Positions 9,908-18,799 of a stretch of DNA of 64,000 bases are shown here, in pieces. The notes below the pieces were generated by a model. That model was not told the DNA's origin. It saw only the letters and a program-made list of their open reading frames with translations, and did not search any database. The translations under genes were made by a program, and so were the position numbers. The DNA lies in assembly GCF_018687495.1 (NCBI RefSeq), contig NZ_CP061293.1, positions 1,550,001 to 1,614,000 of the forward strand, read 5' to 3'. How positions within the stretch are numbered: position 1 is the first letter of the stretch; each line of letters opens with the position of its first letter. The stretch comes from Polynucleobacter sp. MWH-Svant-W18. GTDB lineage: Bacteria > Pseudomonadota > Gammaproteobacteria > Burkholderiales > Burkholderiaceae.

Positions 9908-10489
9908 ATGATTGGTCGCATTCAAGGTACTCTCGTCTCAGTTCACCCCCCTAGGCTTTTAGTCGACTGCCAAGGGGTTGGCTATGAAATTGATGTGCCC
10001 ATGAGCACCTTGTATCAACTGCCGGAAGTAAATCAAAAAATTACTCTCCTCACCCACTTCCAAGTCCGAGAGGATGCACAGCAACTTTTTGGCTTTGCCA
10101 CTGAAGTTGAGCGTGAGGCGTTTAGACAACTGATTAAAATTAGTGGTGTCGGCTCGAGAACTGCTTTAGCCATTCTGTCAGGTATGAGCGTGAATGAGTT
10201 GGCACAGGCAATTGCTCTACAAGAAGCTGATCGCCTCACTCAAGTTCCTGGCATTGGGAAAAAGACTGCTGAACGGCTTTGCTTGGAACTCAAAGGAAAG
10301 CTTGCCCCTGATTTAGGAATCGCCAATGGCAAGCCACAGGCGATCGAGGCAAGCAGTGAAGTGTTGCAAGCGCTCTTGGCCCTTGGTTACTCAGAAAAAG
10401 AAGCGCTCTTGGCACTTAAACAAATTCCACCTGACAGTACAGTTTCTGATGGTATTCGGATGGGCCTGAAGTATCTATCTAAAGCCTAA
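9908..10489 (+). CDS. ruvA: Holliday junction branch-migration protein RuvA
   Basis: This 193-residue tetrameric protein binds the four-way junction and loads the RuvB motor. The N-terminal OB fold ([12 protein letters not shown]...) is followed by two helix-hairpin-helix motifs, [14 protein letters not shown] and [17 protein letters not shown], which contact the arms. The C-terminal domain III, which binds RuvB, has the [16 protein letters not shown] helix pair. All three domains are full length. Confidence 0.97.
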   Translation: MIGRIQGTLVSVHPPRLLVDCQGVGYEIDVPMSTLYQLPEVNQKITLLTHFQVREDAQQLFGFATEVEREAFRQLIKISGVGSRTALAILSGMSVNELAQAIALQEADRLTQVPGIGKKTAERLCLELKGKLAPDLGIANGKPQAIEASSEVLQALLALGYSEKEALLALKQIPPDSTVSDGIRMGLKYLSKA

Positions 10490-10516
10490 TTAGCTAAACA
10501 GCACTACACTTGCAGC

Positions 10517-11587
10517 ATGGCAATTCATACTGACGATCTCAACTCTATTCCTGAAGATTTACCTGAGGGTAATGATCGCATCGTTAGTGGTGCCGCAGGT
10601 AATGCCGAAGCTGTTTTTGAAAAAGCACTTCGTCCTAAACAGCTTGATGAGTATGTGGGGCAAACCAAAGCTCGCGCTCAATTAGAAATTTTTATTAGCG
10701 CTACCAGAGCAAGGCAAGAAGCTCTTGACCATGTTCTCCTCTTTGGGCCTCCAGGACTTGGTAAAACCACGCTTGCTCACATCATCGCTAGAGAACTTGG
10801 TGTCAATTTGCGCCAGACTAGTGGCCCTGTGCTTGATAGACCAGGTGACCTAGCAGCCTTATTAACGAATCTAGAAGCAAATGATGTGCTTTTTATTGAT
10901 GAGATACATCGTCTTTCACCAGTCGTTGAAGAAATTCTGTATCCCGCGTTAGAGGATTACAGCCTAGATATCATGATTGGTGAAGGTCCTGCAGCGCGTA
11001 GCGTCAAGATTGATCTCAAACCATTTACCTTGATTGGTGCAACCACACGCGCCGGAATGCTGACCAACCCTTTACGCGATCGCTTTGGTATTGTGGCAAG
11101 ACTTGAGTTCTACACCACAGAAGAGTTGACCAAGATTATCAATCGCTCAGCAAGCCTGCTCAAAGCAAGCATTGATCCAGAGGGTTCAGTAGAAATTGCT
11201 AAGCGTGCACGTGGCACACCACGGATTGCCAATCGCCTGTTACGCCGTGTACGGGACTACGCTGAAGTCAAGGGTACCGGCACCATTACCAAAGCCATGG
11301 CTGATGCTGCATTAAAAATGTTAGATGTGGATCCAAGCGGATTTGATGTGATGGATAGAAAGCTACTCGAAGCCATCATGCATAAGTTCGACGGTGGACC
11401 AGTTGGTATTGATAACTTAGCCGCAGCAATTGGCGAAGAACGCGACACTATTGAGGATGTTTTGGAACCCTACCTGATTCAACAGGGTTATCTACAAAGA
11501 ACCTCGAGAGGACGAGTAGCAACTCGTCAGGCATACGAACACTTCGGCTTAACACCGCCGAGTGGCAATGCCAGCTTAGACCTGTAG
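10517..11587 (+). CDS. ruvB: Holliday junction ATP-dependent helicase RuvB
   Basis: This 356-residue AAA+ motor drives branch migration. Visible motifs are the [12 protein letters not shown] start, Walker [16 protein letters not shown], Walker [11 protein letters not shown], sensor 1 [10 protein letters not shown], the arginine finger in NPLRDRFGI, and sensor 2 [18 protein letters not shown]. The C-terminal winged helix, ending near [12 protein letters not shown], binds DNA. The gene converges on tyrS with a 6-bp gap, so the ends of these two transcripts must overlap or terminate inside the coding regions. Confidence 0.98.
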   Translation: MAIHTDDLNSIPEDLPEGNDRIVSGAAGNAEAVFEKALRPKQLDEYVGQTKARAQLEIFISATRARQEALDHVLLFGPPGLGKTTLAHIIARELGVNLRQTSGPVLDRPGDLAALLTNLEANDVLFIDEIHRLSPVVEEILYPALEDYSLDIMIGEGPAARSVKIDLKPFTLIGATTRAGMLTNPLRDRFGIVARLEFYTTEELTKIINRSASLLKASIDPEGSVEIAKRARGTPRIANRLLRRVRDYAEVKGTGTITKAMADAALKMLDVDPSGFDVMDRKLLEAIMHKFDGGPVGIDNLAAAIGEERDTIEDVLEPYLIQQGYLQRTSRGRVATRQAYEHFGLTPPSGNASLDL

Positions 11588-11593
11588 GCCTAA

Positions 11594-12826
11594 TCAGCTC
11601 AGTGTCACTTTTGCAAACTTACGTTTGCCGACCTGCACAACGTAGATTCCTGCTTCAATCTTAGCTTGCTTATCTGACAAGGTTGCGCCATCAATCTTCA
11701 CACCATTTTGCTCAATATTCCGCATCGCTTCGGATGTGGATGGAGCTAAACCAGCAGCCTTTAAGAGACTTGCAATAGCCATCGGAGCACCAGCAAGACT
11801 TACCTCCGGAATCTCATCGGGTACGCCGCCCTTAGCACGATGATTGAAATCTTCTAATGCTTTTTCAGCAGCAGCCTGAGAATGAAAGCGCGCTACGATT
11901 TCTTGGGCAAGCAGCACCTTGCAATCTTTTGGATTACGGCCAGTAGCGACTTCTTGCTTCATTAAATCAATTTCTGAAAGTGGTCTAAATGAGAGCAATG
12001 TAAAGTAATCCCACATCAAATCATCCGAGATGCTTAACAGTTTGCCAAACATCTCTCCAGGCGCTTCGCTGATGCCAATGTAATTGCCCTTGGACTTACT
12101 CATCTTCTCCACGCCATCGAGCCCAACCAAGAGGGGCATGGTCAAAATGCATTGTGGCTCTTGGCCATATTCCCGCTGGAGCTCACGCCCAACCAGAAGA
12201 TTAAATTTTTGATCTGTACCACCAAGCTCTAAATCACTTTTGAGGGCTACAGAGTCATAGCCTTGCATCAATGGGTATAAAAATTCATGAATAGAAATCG
12301 GTACACCATTGCGATAGCGCTTTGTAAAATCGTCACGCTCTAACATTCGGGCAACAGTATGTTTTGCTGCAAGCTGAATCATGCCACGCGCACCCAATGG
12401 GTCACACCATTCACTGTTGTAACGCACTTCGGTTTTGGATGGATCAAGCACCATGCTGGCTTGTCGATAGTAGGTCTCGGCATTCACGGCAATTTCTTCT
12501 GCAGTCAATGGGGGGCGAGTGGCATTACGGCCAGATGGATCGCCAATCATGCTGGTGAAGTCACCGATCAAGAAAATAACCGTATGCCCTAAATCTTGAA
12601 GCTGACGTAATTTATTCAAAACAACCGTATGCCCCAAATGAATATCGGGCGCAGTAGGATCTAAACCCAATTTAATCCGCAAAGGGGTCTTAGTAGCCTG
12701 ACTACGAGCAAGCTTTTGGACCCAATCAGCCTCCACTAAAAGCTCATCACAGCCACGCTTAGTCACTTCTAGCGCTGCAAAGACTTCGGGGGTTAAAGGA
12801 TATTTTTGTTCTGGTTTAGCCGTCAT
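11594..12826 (-). CDS. tyrS: Tyrosyl-tRNA synthetase
   Basis: This 410-residue class I synthetase charges tRNA-Tyr. The HIGH motif appears as HLGH in [15 protein letters not shown], and KMSKS is intact in [14 protein letters not shown]. The C-terminus carries an S4-type RNA-binding domain ending with [17 protein letters not shown]. The frame is open further upstream, but I place the start at the ATG at 12826 ([10 protein letters not shown]) because the upstream residues resemble no part of the family and would overlap the promoter region shared with divergent anmK. Confidence 0.95.
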   Translation of the reverse strand: MTAKPEQKYPLTPEVFAALEVTKRGCDELLVEADWVQKLARSQATKTPLRIKLGLDPTAPDIHLGHTVVLNKLRQLQDLGHTVIFLIGDFTSMIGDPSGRNATRPPLTAEEIAVNAETYYRQASMVLDPSKTEVRYNSEWCDPLGARGMIQLAAKHTVARMLERDDFTKRYRNGVPISIHEFLYPLMQGYDSVALKSDLELGGTDQKFNLLVGRELQREYGQEPQCILTMPLLVGLDGVEKMSKSKGNYIGISEAPGEMFGKLLSISDDLMWDYFTLLSFRPLSEIDLMKQEVATGRNPKDCKVLLAQEIVARFHSQAAAEKALEDFNHRAKGGVPDEIPEVSLAGAPMAIASLLKAAGLAPSTSEAMRNIEQNGVKIDGATLSDKQAKIEAGIYVVQVGKRKFAKVTLS

Positions 12827-12902
12827 GCTGATTCGCTTAACTGTTTCAGTTAAATTAGTATTTAAATTGCTAAAGCATAATTGTCGCATTCCTGAGAACC
12901 CT

Positions 12903-14030
12903 ATGAACAATCCGCATTCTCTTTACATTGGCCTGATGTCTGGCACCAGCCTAGATGGGATAGATGCTGTTTTGGCGAAGATTGGACCTAAGGGCGAAAC
13001 CAAAGCTCTTGAGGCGGTAAGCACGCCCTTTGCGCCTGGACTTCGAAAAGCCCTCTTTGAACTCCAAACCCCCGGTCCAAATGAGCTGCACCGAGAAAAG
13101 CAAGCGGGCAATGCTTTAGCCTTAGCCTATTCACAGGCAGTAAACCAACTCCTCGAAAAAGCCAATTTACTTACCTCAGATATCGCAGCTATTGGCGCTC
13201 ATGGTCAAACGATTCGCCACCAACCCCATCTCGGCGAGCTGGCTTACACACATCAAACCCTGAATGCCGCACTCTTGGCTGAGAAAACCGGAATTGATGT
13301 GATTGCAGATTTTAGAAGTAGAGACTTGGCTGCTGGTGGTCATGGTGCACCCCTAGTTCCCGCATTTCATGCGCAGCAATTTAAGTCCACCGAAAATCTC
13401 GCTATTCTCAATATTGGTGGTATCGCTAATCTCACGCTACTTCCGACAAGCGGTGATGTCACAGGATTTGACTGTGGCCCTGGAAATATGCTGATGGATG
13501 CCTGGATATATGAACATCAAGGTAACGCTTTTGATGAGAATGGCAATTGGGCAACCCAAGGAAAAGTGAATCAAGAATTACTAATAAAAATGTTGGCTGA
13601 TCCATTCTTTAAAAAAGCTCCGCCAAAAAGTACTGGTCGAGATGACTTTCATCTGGAGTGGCTAAAAGAAAAATTGGGTAAAGAAAATCCTCATGCTGAA
13701 GATGTGCAGGCTACCTTATTGCACTTAACCGCTCACGCAGCACTAGAAGCTTTAGAGCAGCACGCCCCGCAAACCCAGAAGTTAATTATCTGTGGAGGGG
13801 GTGCATACAATCGGGCTTTGATGAATTTATTTAAGGTAAAAGCGCAGAGTCTTTTCAAAAAACCCTTGGAAATCACTTCAAGTGATACAGCAGGAATTGA
13901 TCCTCAACTCGTTGAAGGCCTAGCCTTTGCATGGCTTGCATGGGCGTATAAAGAAAAACGGCCAGCAAATTTGCCAGCCGTGACGGGAGCGAGGGGCCCT
14001 AGAATTTTGGGCGCTTGCTATCCTGCGTAG
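12903..14030 (+). CDS. anmK: Anhydro-N-acetylmuramic acid kinase AnmK
   Basis: This 375-residue enzyme opens the 1,6-anhydro ring of anhMurNAc while phosphorylating it to MurNAc-6-phosphate, the entry step for salvage of murein turnover products. It starts with the family signature [28 protein letters not shown] and the ATP-site [13 protein letters not shown] motif are present, and IICGGGAYN lies near the C-terminus. The ATG at 12903 is chosen since the upstream in-frame residues match nothing in the family. It diverges from tyrS across 76 bp, the tyrS-anmK arrangement also known in other proteobacteria. It ends 7 bp from the convergent erpA stop. Confidence 0.96.
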   Translation: MNNPHSLYIGLMSGTSLDGIDAVLAKIGPKGETKALEAVSTPFAPGLRKALFELQTPGPNELHREKQAGNALALAYSQAVNQLLEKANLLTSDIAAIGAHGQTIRHQPHLGELAYTHQTLNAALLAEKTGIDVIADFRSRDLAAGGHGAPLVPAFHAQQFKSTENLAILNIGGIANLTLLPTSGDVTGFDCGPGNMLMDAWIYEHQGNAFDENGNWATQGKVNQELLIKMLADPFFKKAPPKSTGRDDFHLEWLKEKLGKENPHAEDVQATLLHLTAHAALEALEQHAPQTQKLIICGGGAYNRALMNLFKVKAQSLFKKPLEITSSDTAGIDPQLVEGLAFAWLAWAYKEKRPANLPAVTGARGPRILGACYPA

Positions 14031-14037
14031 TGAATTG

Positions 14038-14415
14038 TTATGCGGAGAAAGAAGATCCGCAACCACAAGTAGTAGTGGCATTTGGATTCTTAATCACGAA
14101 CTGTGAACCATTGATATCTTCTTTATAGTCAATCTCAGCGCCCACCAAATACTGAAAGCTCATTGAATCGACCAATAAAGTAACGCCATTCTTTTCAAAG
14201 AGAGTGTCATCTTCATTCACAGCATCATCAAATGTGAAGCCGTATTGAAAGCCTGAGCATCCACCGCCCTGAACGAATACACGCAACTTCAACTCTGGAT
14301 TGCCTTCTTCAGCAATCAGGTCAGCCACTTTGGCAGCAGCAGCATCCGTAAACACCAAAGGGGTTGGTGGCTCAGCTAAATCCTGTACGGGCTGTGTTGT
14401 AGCTAATTCAGTCAT
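14038..14415 (-). CDS. erpA: Iron-sulfur cluster insertion protein ErpA
   Basis: This 125-residue A-type carrier delivers Fe-S clusters to apoproteins, including isoprenoid-pathway enzymes in E. coli. The three conserved cysteines are visible: one in [12 protein letters not shown] and the CGC pair in [12 protein letters not shown] at the C-terminus. The first 20 or so residues are a variable leader rich in Thr/Pro. AGGAG lies a few bases before the ATG at 14415. It lies downstream of argC on the same strand with an 80-bp gap. Confidence 0.94.
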   Translation of the reverse strand: MTELATTQPVQDLAEPPTPLVFTDAAAAKVADLIAEEGNPELKLRVFVQGGGCSGFQYGFTFDDAVNEDDTLFEKNGVTLLVDSMSFQYLVGAEIDYKEDINGSQFVIKNPNATTTCGCGSSFSA

Positions 14416-14495
14416 GATTTACTCCTAATTCAAAAGGCAATGTCCCATTTTAGGCTTTTAATGTCTAGCTTGCTGAAGGGTTATTAATCCGCCAG

Positions 14496-15554
14496 TTATG
14501 GGGAAACCGCAATCTGGGTTAAGCCGGTGGTTTCAGGCAAGCCAAACATGAGGTTCATACACTGCACGCCCTGGCCTGAAGCGCCCTTCACCAAATTGTC
14601 CTCTACCACCAAAATAACCAAAGTGTCGCCGCCACCAGGACGATGGATAGCGATACGCATACCATTACTACCGCGCACTGAACGTGTTTCGGGATGACTG
14701 CCAGCAGGCATTACATCCACAAAGGGCTCATCCTGGTAGAAGTTTTCATAGAGCTTTTGGTAATCAACCTCTTTACCTGCATCTGTTAAACGCACGTATA
14801 GCGTTGAATGAATACCTCTAATCATCGGAGTTAAGTGAGGCACGAATGTCAAACCAATCCGATCGTGACCCGCAATAGCCTTTAAGCCTTGGACAATTTC
14901 AGGGAGATGACGATGGCCCTTAACGCCATAAGCCTTGAAGTTATCGCTGGATTCTGAAAGTAGCGTTCCAATTTCTGCCTTGCGTCCTGCACCAGAAGTC
15001 CCAGACTTAGAGTCAGAGATGATGTGCATCCCATCGATCAAATCTTTACCTCCAGTCGACTTAGGAGAGAGAAGTGGTGCAAGTCCCAGCTGAACAGAGG
15101 TTGGGTAACAACCTGCCAACCCAACAACTCGCGCCTTTTTAATGGCCTCACGATTGATCTCGGCCAAACCATACACCGCCTCTGCCAGAATGTCTGGGCA
15201 GCTATGTTCCATGCCGTACCATTTGGCAAACTCTTGCACGTCCTTCAAACGGAAGTCTGCCGCAAGATCCAAAATCTTCACATTATTTGCGAGTAATTCT
15301 TTCGCTTGCGCCATCGCAACACCATGCGGAGTCGCAAAGAACACAACATCGCATTCATTTAACTTAGCTTCATCTGGCGTCGTAAATTGAAGATTAACCC
15401 GACCACGCAAGGATGGGAACATCTCAGCAACTGGCATGCCAGCTTCTGTACGAGAAGTGATAGCAACAATTTTTACCTCGGGATGCTGCGCTAATAGACG
15501 TAGCAACTCCACTCCGGTATATCCAGTACCACCAACGATGCCAACCTTAATCAT
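14496..15554 (-). CDS. argC: N-acetyl-gamma-glutamyl-phosphate reductase
   Basis: This 352-residue NADPH-dependent enzyme makes N-acetylglutamate semialdehyde in arginine synthesis. The NADP-binding motif [16 protein letters not shown] opens the protein, the catalytic Cys lies in [14 protein letters not shown] (about residue 152), and the [10 protein letters not shown] loop is intact. An in-frame TTG at 15566 is possible, but GGAG lies six bases before the ATG at 15554, so I take that start. It follows the rplM-rpsI terminator on the same strand and so likely has its own promoter. Confidence 0.96.
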   Translation of the reverse strand: MIKVGIVGGTGYTGVELLRLLAQHPEVKIVAITSRTEAGMPVAEMFPSLRGRVNLQFTTPDEAKLNECDVVFFATPHGVAMAQAKELLANNVKILDLAADFRLKDVQEFAKWYGMEHSCPDILAEAVYGLAEINREAIKKARVVGLAGCYPTSVQLGLAPLLSPKSTGGKDLIDGMHIISDSKSGTSGAGRKAEIGTLLSESSDNFKAYGVKGHRHLPEIVQGLKAIAGHDRIGLTFVPHLTPMIRGIHSTLYVRLTDAGKEVDYQKLYENFYQDEPFVDVMPAGSHPETRSVRGSNGMRIAIHRPGGGDTLVILVVEDNLVKGASGQGVQCMNLMFGLPETTGLTQIAVSP

Positions 15555-15590
15555 GTCTTTCTCCAAAATACTTCCTAGTGATTACTTCAA

Positions 15591-15633
15591 CTTGTAGAGA
15601 TTAATACAAGATTCTTACAATTTACCCAATTGT
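15591..15633. promoter_or_regulatory. Two inverted repeats upstream of argC
   Basis: Between the rpsI terminator and argC lie two perfect 6-bp inverted repeats: CTTGTA/TACAAG (15591-15610, 8-base spacer) and ACAATT/AATTGT (15617-15633, 5-base spacer). They could be operators or parts of the argC promoter; neither matches the ArgR box closely. Confidence 0.3.
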
Positions 15634-15636
15634 AGA

Positions 15637-15665
15637 AACAAAAAGGGCCGCTTGCGCGACCCTTT
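15637..15665 (-). terminator. Rho-independent terminator of rplM-rpsI
   Basis: On the minus strand a 10-bp stem (AAAGGGUCGC paired with GCGGCCCUUU, one G-U pair) closes a GCAA tetraloop and is followed by a T-rich tail. It lies 27 bases after the rpsI stop and separates the ribosomal operon from argC. Confidence 0.85.
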
Positions 15666-15692
15666 CGATAAAACAATAGCGACTGAAAGAAA

Positions 15693-16094
15693 TTAGCGCT
15701 TGCTGAACTGCTTGCGACGACGCGCGCCGTGCAAACCAACTTTTTTACGCTCAACTTCACGAGCATCGCGAGTCACCAAACCTGCTTTAGACAGAGTTGG
15801 CTTCAAAGCGTTGTCGTAGTCGATCAATGCACGAGTCACACCATGACGAACTGCACCAGCTTGGCCAGTTTCACCGCCACCAGAAACGTTTACTTTGATA
15901 TCAAAGGTCGTTAAATGCGCTGTGAGAGCCAAAGGCTGACGAGCAATCATGCGTGATGTTTCACGAGCAAAATAGGCATCGATAGGTTTACCATTAACAA
16001 TGATTTCACCTTTGCCAGATTTAATAAATACACGCGCCACAGAACTCTTGCGACGACCAGTACCGTAATTCCAATTTCCGTAATTAATAGCCAT
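15693..16094 (-). CDS. rpsI: 30S ribosomal protein S9 (uS9)
   Basis: This 133-residue protein is small-subunit S9, whose C-terminal tail reaches the ribosomal P site. The conserved [14 protein letters not shown] start, the [17 protein letters not shown] centre and the basic C-terminus [14 protein letters not shown] with terminal Lys-Arg are all present. It is second in the rplM-rpsI operon, 9 bp behind rplM, and is followed by a strong terminator. Confidence 0.98.
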   Translation of the reverse strand: MAINYGNWNYGTGRRKSSVARVFIKSGKGEIIVNGKPIDAYFARETSRMIARQPLALTAHLTTFDIKVNVSGGGETGQAGAVRHGVTRALIDYDNALKPTLSKAGLVTRDAREVERKKVGLHGARRRKQFSKR

Positions 16095-16103
16095 TTGGGT
16101 TCC

Positions 16104-16532
16104 TTAAATCTCTAACGCTTTTGGCTGTTGAGCCGCATGCGGATGATTGGCGTCGCCGTAGACTTTTAATTTCTTGATCATGGCATAGCCTAGTGGGCCT
16201 TTTGGCAACATACCCTTCACAGCCTTCTCCAAAGCGCGACCTGGGAAACGATCTTGCATCTTGTCGAAGTTGGTCGAGCTAATACCGCCTGGGTATCCGC
16301 TGTGACGGTAATAAATTTTGTTCAAGCCTTTTGTGCCAGTGACACGGAGCTTAGAAGAGTTGATGACAACAATAAAGTCGCCAGTATCAACGTGTGGGGT
16401 GTATTCAGGCTTGTGCTTGCCGCGTAGACGGAGTGCCACTTCACTGGCGACACGACCGAGGACTTTGTCCGTAGCGTCAATCACGAACCATTCATGCACT
16501 ACCTCATGGGATTTTGCAGAAAAAGTTTTCAT
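16104..16532 (-). CDS. rplM: 50S ribosomal protein L13 (uL13)
   Basis: This 142-residue large-subunit protein is an early assembly factor. Recognisable segments are [36 protein letters not shown] and [18 protein letters not shown]. In E. coli L13 represses its own operon by binding the rplM leader. Here the upstream region is unusually long and structured (16533-16800): a hairpin in the leader and, before it, an RNA with its own promoter and terminator, both described separately. Confidence 0.98.
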   Translation of the reverse strand: MKTFSAKSHEVVHEWFVIDATDKVLGRVASEVALRLRGKHKPEYTPHVDTGDFIVVINSSKLRVTGTKGLNKIYYRHSGYPGGISSTNFDKMQDRFPGRALEKAVKGMLPKGPLGYAMIKKLKVYGDANHPHAAQQPKALEI

Positions 16533-16641
16533 GATTTCTCAAATTGTTATGGTCAAAAAAATTACCCCAACCAAACTACGTCCACCTTGGCCCTGCTTAT
16601 GTTTGCAAGCTCGCAGATTCTGCAATTCAACTGGTACGACA

Positions 16642-16667
16642 AATTACCGCTGACCGGCTCGGTAATT
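16642..16667 (-). promoter_or_regulatory. Stable hairpin in the rplM leader
   Basis: A perfect 8-bp stem (AATTACCG / CGGTAATT) with a 10-base loop lies about 110 bases before the rplM start on the transcribed strand. Inside it ACCG and CGGT could pair alternatively, giving a possible switch. No T-run follows, so it is not a terminator. An L13 autoregulatory site is possible by analogy with E. coli. Confidence 0.4.
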
Positions 16668-16691
16668 CAGTAAAGCCTTGAATTGTAACCC

Positions 16692-16793
16692 AAAAAAAAC
16701 CCAGGAACTAGTCCTGGGCTGGAATCCACCGATGTTTGGGTGGAGGAGACACTGGGAGGTAAGTCGCAGTCTTGTATAAGACTGACTACCAAT
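16692..16793 (-). ncRNA. Candidate ~100-nt small RNA or attenuated leader upstream of rplM
   Basis: The minus strand shows every part of an independent RNA gene. A promoter (16800-16829) sets the start near 16793. A first hairpin (AGUCUU/AAGACU plus an outer GUAGUC/GACUUAC stem, 16759-16789) is followed by a pyrimidine-rich stretch holding ACCUCCC and UCUCCUCC, both complementary to Shine-Dalgarno sequences. A second short stem (CCACC/GGUGG) comes next, then a terminator: CCCAGGA/TCCTGGG, 5-base loop, and eight T (16692-16718). There is no ATG inside. It may be a trans-acting sRNA sequestering ribosome-binding sites, or an attenuated leader of rplM-rpsI, which lies 160 bases downstream on the same strand. 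I recognise no named family. Confidence 0.6.
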
Positions 16794-16799
16794 ATGGTT

Positions 16800-16829
16800 A
16801 TTCTACACAAGATTTATTGTGCAATGCAA
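16800..16829 (-). promoter_or_regulatory. Sigma-70-type promoter of the candidate small RNA
   Basis: On the minus strand TTGCAT (16824-16829) and TAGAAT (16800-16805) are separated by 18 bases. Each matches the consensus at four to five positions. The predicted start near 16793 fits the beginning of the folded RNA. Confidence 0.55.
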
Positions 16830-16951
16830 GAAAATTGACTGGAATCAAGTTTTTGATGTTTTTTAGCCAAATTGAGGTCCCATACCTTTCCTCTAAAGAT
16901 TGGTAAACTATTGATAATATTGATTAATTTAGTAAGTTAGGGATCACTAAT

Positions 16952-17374
16952 ATGGAATGTCGAGTAAGTTGGTTGGGTAATGGTGGCATGGCTTTTTCAG
17001 CCGAAACCGGCAGCGGCCATTTAGTGAACATGGATGGGGCCCCAGAAGCGGGCGGCAAAAACCTAGCCCCACGGCCCATGGAGCTCCTATTAGCGGGAGC
17101 AGGGGGCTGCTCCGCATTTGATGTGGTTTTAATCCTACAAAGGGCTCGGCAAGCGATTAGCGCTTGCGAAGTCACCCTGCAGGCTGAAAGAGCTACCGAA
17201 GACCCTAAAGTTTTTACCAAGATCAATTTGCACTTCACGGTCAAAGGCAAGGATCTTGATCAAGCCAAGGTAGATCGCGCTGTCAAACTTTCTCATGACA
17301 AATACTGCTCTGCGACCACTATGCTGGCTAAAACAGCTGAACTGACTTACAGCGTCGAAGTCATTTCTGAATAA
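16952..17374 (+). CDS. OsmC family protein (YhfA-like)
   Basis: This 140-residue protein has the OsmC/Ohr fold, a dimeric thiol-dependent hydroperoxide reductase family. The two redox cysteines are in place: GAGGCSAFDVVLIL (about residue 52) and HDKYCSATTMLAKT (about residue 115). The short form with SAETGSGHLVNMDG near the start is closest to the YhfA subgroup, whose physiological substrate is not settled. It stands alone on the plus strand, after the long gap upstream of rplM, and its stop is only 2 bp from the 3' end of the convergent RNase P RNA gene. Confidence 0.85.
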   Translation: MECRVSWLGNGGMAFSAETGSGHLVNMDGAPEAGGKNLAPRPMELLLAGAGGCSAFDVVLILQRARQAISACEVTLQAERATEDPKVFTKINLHFTVKGKDLDQAKVDRAVKLSHDKYCSATTMLAKTAELTYSVEVISE

Positions 17375-17376
17375 GT

Positions 17377-17683
17377 GCAGAGCCAATCGATAAGCCGGAT
17401 TCTGTCGCCTAGATTTGCATCTAGGGGCAATCATTCCTCTAGGCCGGCAGTTACCTGACGGCTCAAGCTCCCTACCCGCAGACTCAGCGGGACGCCTCAT
17501 CGCCTGCTTACTTGGGATTGCTCCAGGTGGAGGTTACCGCGTTTCACCGTAACTAAATACGCTCGTCTCTGTGGCCCTATTCCTCACGTCGCCGTGGATG
17601 GCCGTTAGCCATCACCCTTCCCTATGGAGTCCGGACTTTCCTCCCCCTCAATAAAGAGGCGGCGATTGCCCAATTGACTCTGC
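17377..17683 (-). ncRNA. rnpB: RNase P RNA (type A)
   Basis: This is the catalytic RNA that trims tRNA 5' leaders. The universally conserved segment read on the minus strand as GGAAAGTCCGGACTCC lies at about 17626-17643, and the 3' P4 partner ACAGAATCCGGCTTATC is at 17389-17405. The ends are set by the P1 helix: GCAGAGUCAAU at the 5' end pairs with AUUGGCUCUGC at the 3' end, giving about 307 nt. It lies between pyrC (upstream, same strand) and the convergent osmC-like gene. Exact ends are uncertain by a few bases. Confidence 0.93.
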
Positions 17684-17739
17684 GCCTGCAGTCTAACGCA
17701 GTCAGAGCAAATTGGCTTGTAAAAACAGTGGGGGCGTAT

Positions 17740-18798
17740 TTAAAGCAGTGACCAAGCAATGGTCTCGCCTGCACGTAAGGGAACGATCGTAGTGTCACCT
17801 AAAGGCAATTCAGCGGGAATACTTTGTGCTGTTTTAGAAAGAGTAATTTTTTTACTATTGCGGGGCAAAGAGTAAAAATCAGGGCCAAAGAGACTGGCAA
17901 AACCTTCTAACTGATGTAATTTTCCAACGCTTTCAAACGCTTCAGCATATAAACCCAAGGCATTGAATGCGCTATAGCAACCAGCACAACCACAGGCCGC
18001 TTCTTTAGCGCCCTTAGCATGCGGTGCGCTATCGGTACCTAAAAAGAAACGGGGGTTGCCGCTAGTAGCAGCTTCTAATAATGCAAGGCGGTGCTCTTCA
18101 CGTTTAAGTACTGGCAAGCAATAATTGTGTGGACGAATACCACCAGCAAAAATCGCATTACGATTCATGAGTAAATGTTGGGGAGTAATCGTAGCGGCAA
18201 TCGCATTGTTTCCACCACTCGCTGCATCACGAACGTAGTGCGCTGCTTGCTTGGTGGTAATGTGTTCAAACACAATCTTGAGTTCAGGAAAATCTTTTCG
18301 TAGTGGCGCAAGCACCCTATCTATAAATACTGCTTCACGATCAAAGATGTCGATTTCAGCATGAGTCACTTCACCATGCACCAAGAGAGGCATGCCTGCA
18401 GCTTGCATCGCCTCCAAAGCTTTATAGCAGTGCTTGATATCGCTGACACCAGCATCACTATTCGTGGTGGCACCTGCAGGGTACAACTTAAATCCTACAA
18501 TCCCTGCCGCTTTAGCCTTCTTCACTTCTTCCGCAGTAGTGTTATCAGTGAGATACAAAGTCATCAGTGGTGTAAAGCTGGTGATCCCTAAAGACTTGAG
18601 ATTGGATTCAATACGAGATTGATAGGCCTTAGCCAAGTCAACAGTGGTCACTGGGGGCTTTAAGTTCGGCATGATGATGGCGCGCGCAAACTGACGCGCA
18701 GTATCTGCCAATACATCCTTCATGACCTCGCCATCACGAATATGCAGATGCCAGTCATCTGGTTGGATTAATTCGAGGTGTGTAGGACTATTGGACAT
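17740..18798 (-). CDS. pyrC: Dihydroorotase (class II)
   Basis: This 352-residue zinc enzyme closes carbamoyl-aspartate to dihydroorotate in pyrimidine synthesis. The metal-binding HXH is in [14 protein letters not shown] near the N-terminus; the carboxylated Lys lies in [16 protein letters not shown], further His ligands in VHGEVTH and FEHITT, and the catalytic Asp in FLGTDSAPH. The size and motifs match the E. coli-type monofunctional PyrC. Its start codon lies 1 bp after the end of the glycerate kinase gene, so the two are likely cotranscribed. Confidence 0.96.
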   Translation of the reverse strand: MSNSPTHLELIQPDDWHLHIRDGEVMKDVLADTARQFARAIIMPNLKPPVTTVDLAKAYQSRIESNLKSLGITSFTPLMTLYLTDNTTAEEVKKAKAAGIVGFKLYPAGATTNSDAGVSDIKHCYKALEAMQAAGMPLLVHGEVTHAEIDIFDREAVFIDRVLAPLRKDFPELKIVFEHITTKQAAHYVRDAASGGNNAIAATITPQHLLMNRNAIFAGGIRPHNYCLPVLKREEHRLALLEAATSGNPRFFLGTDSAPHAKGAKEAACGCAGCYSAFNALGLYAEAFESVGKLHQLEGFASLFGPDFYSLPRNSKKITLSKTAQSIPAELPLGDTTIVPLRAGETIAWSLL

Positions 18799-18799
18799 A

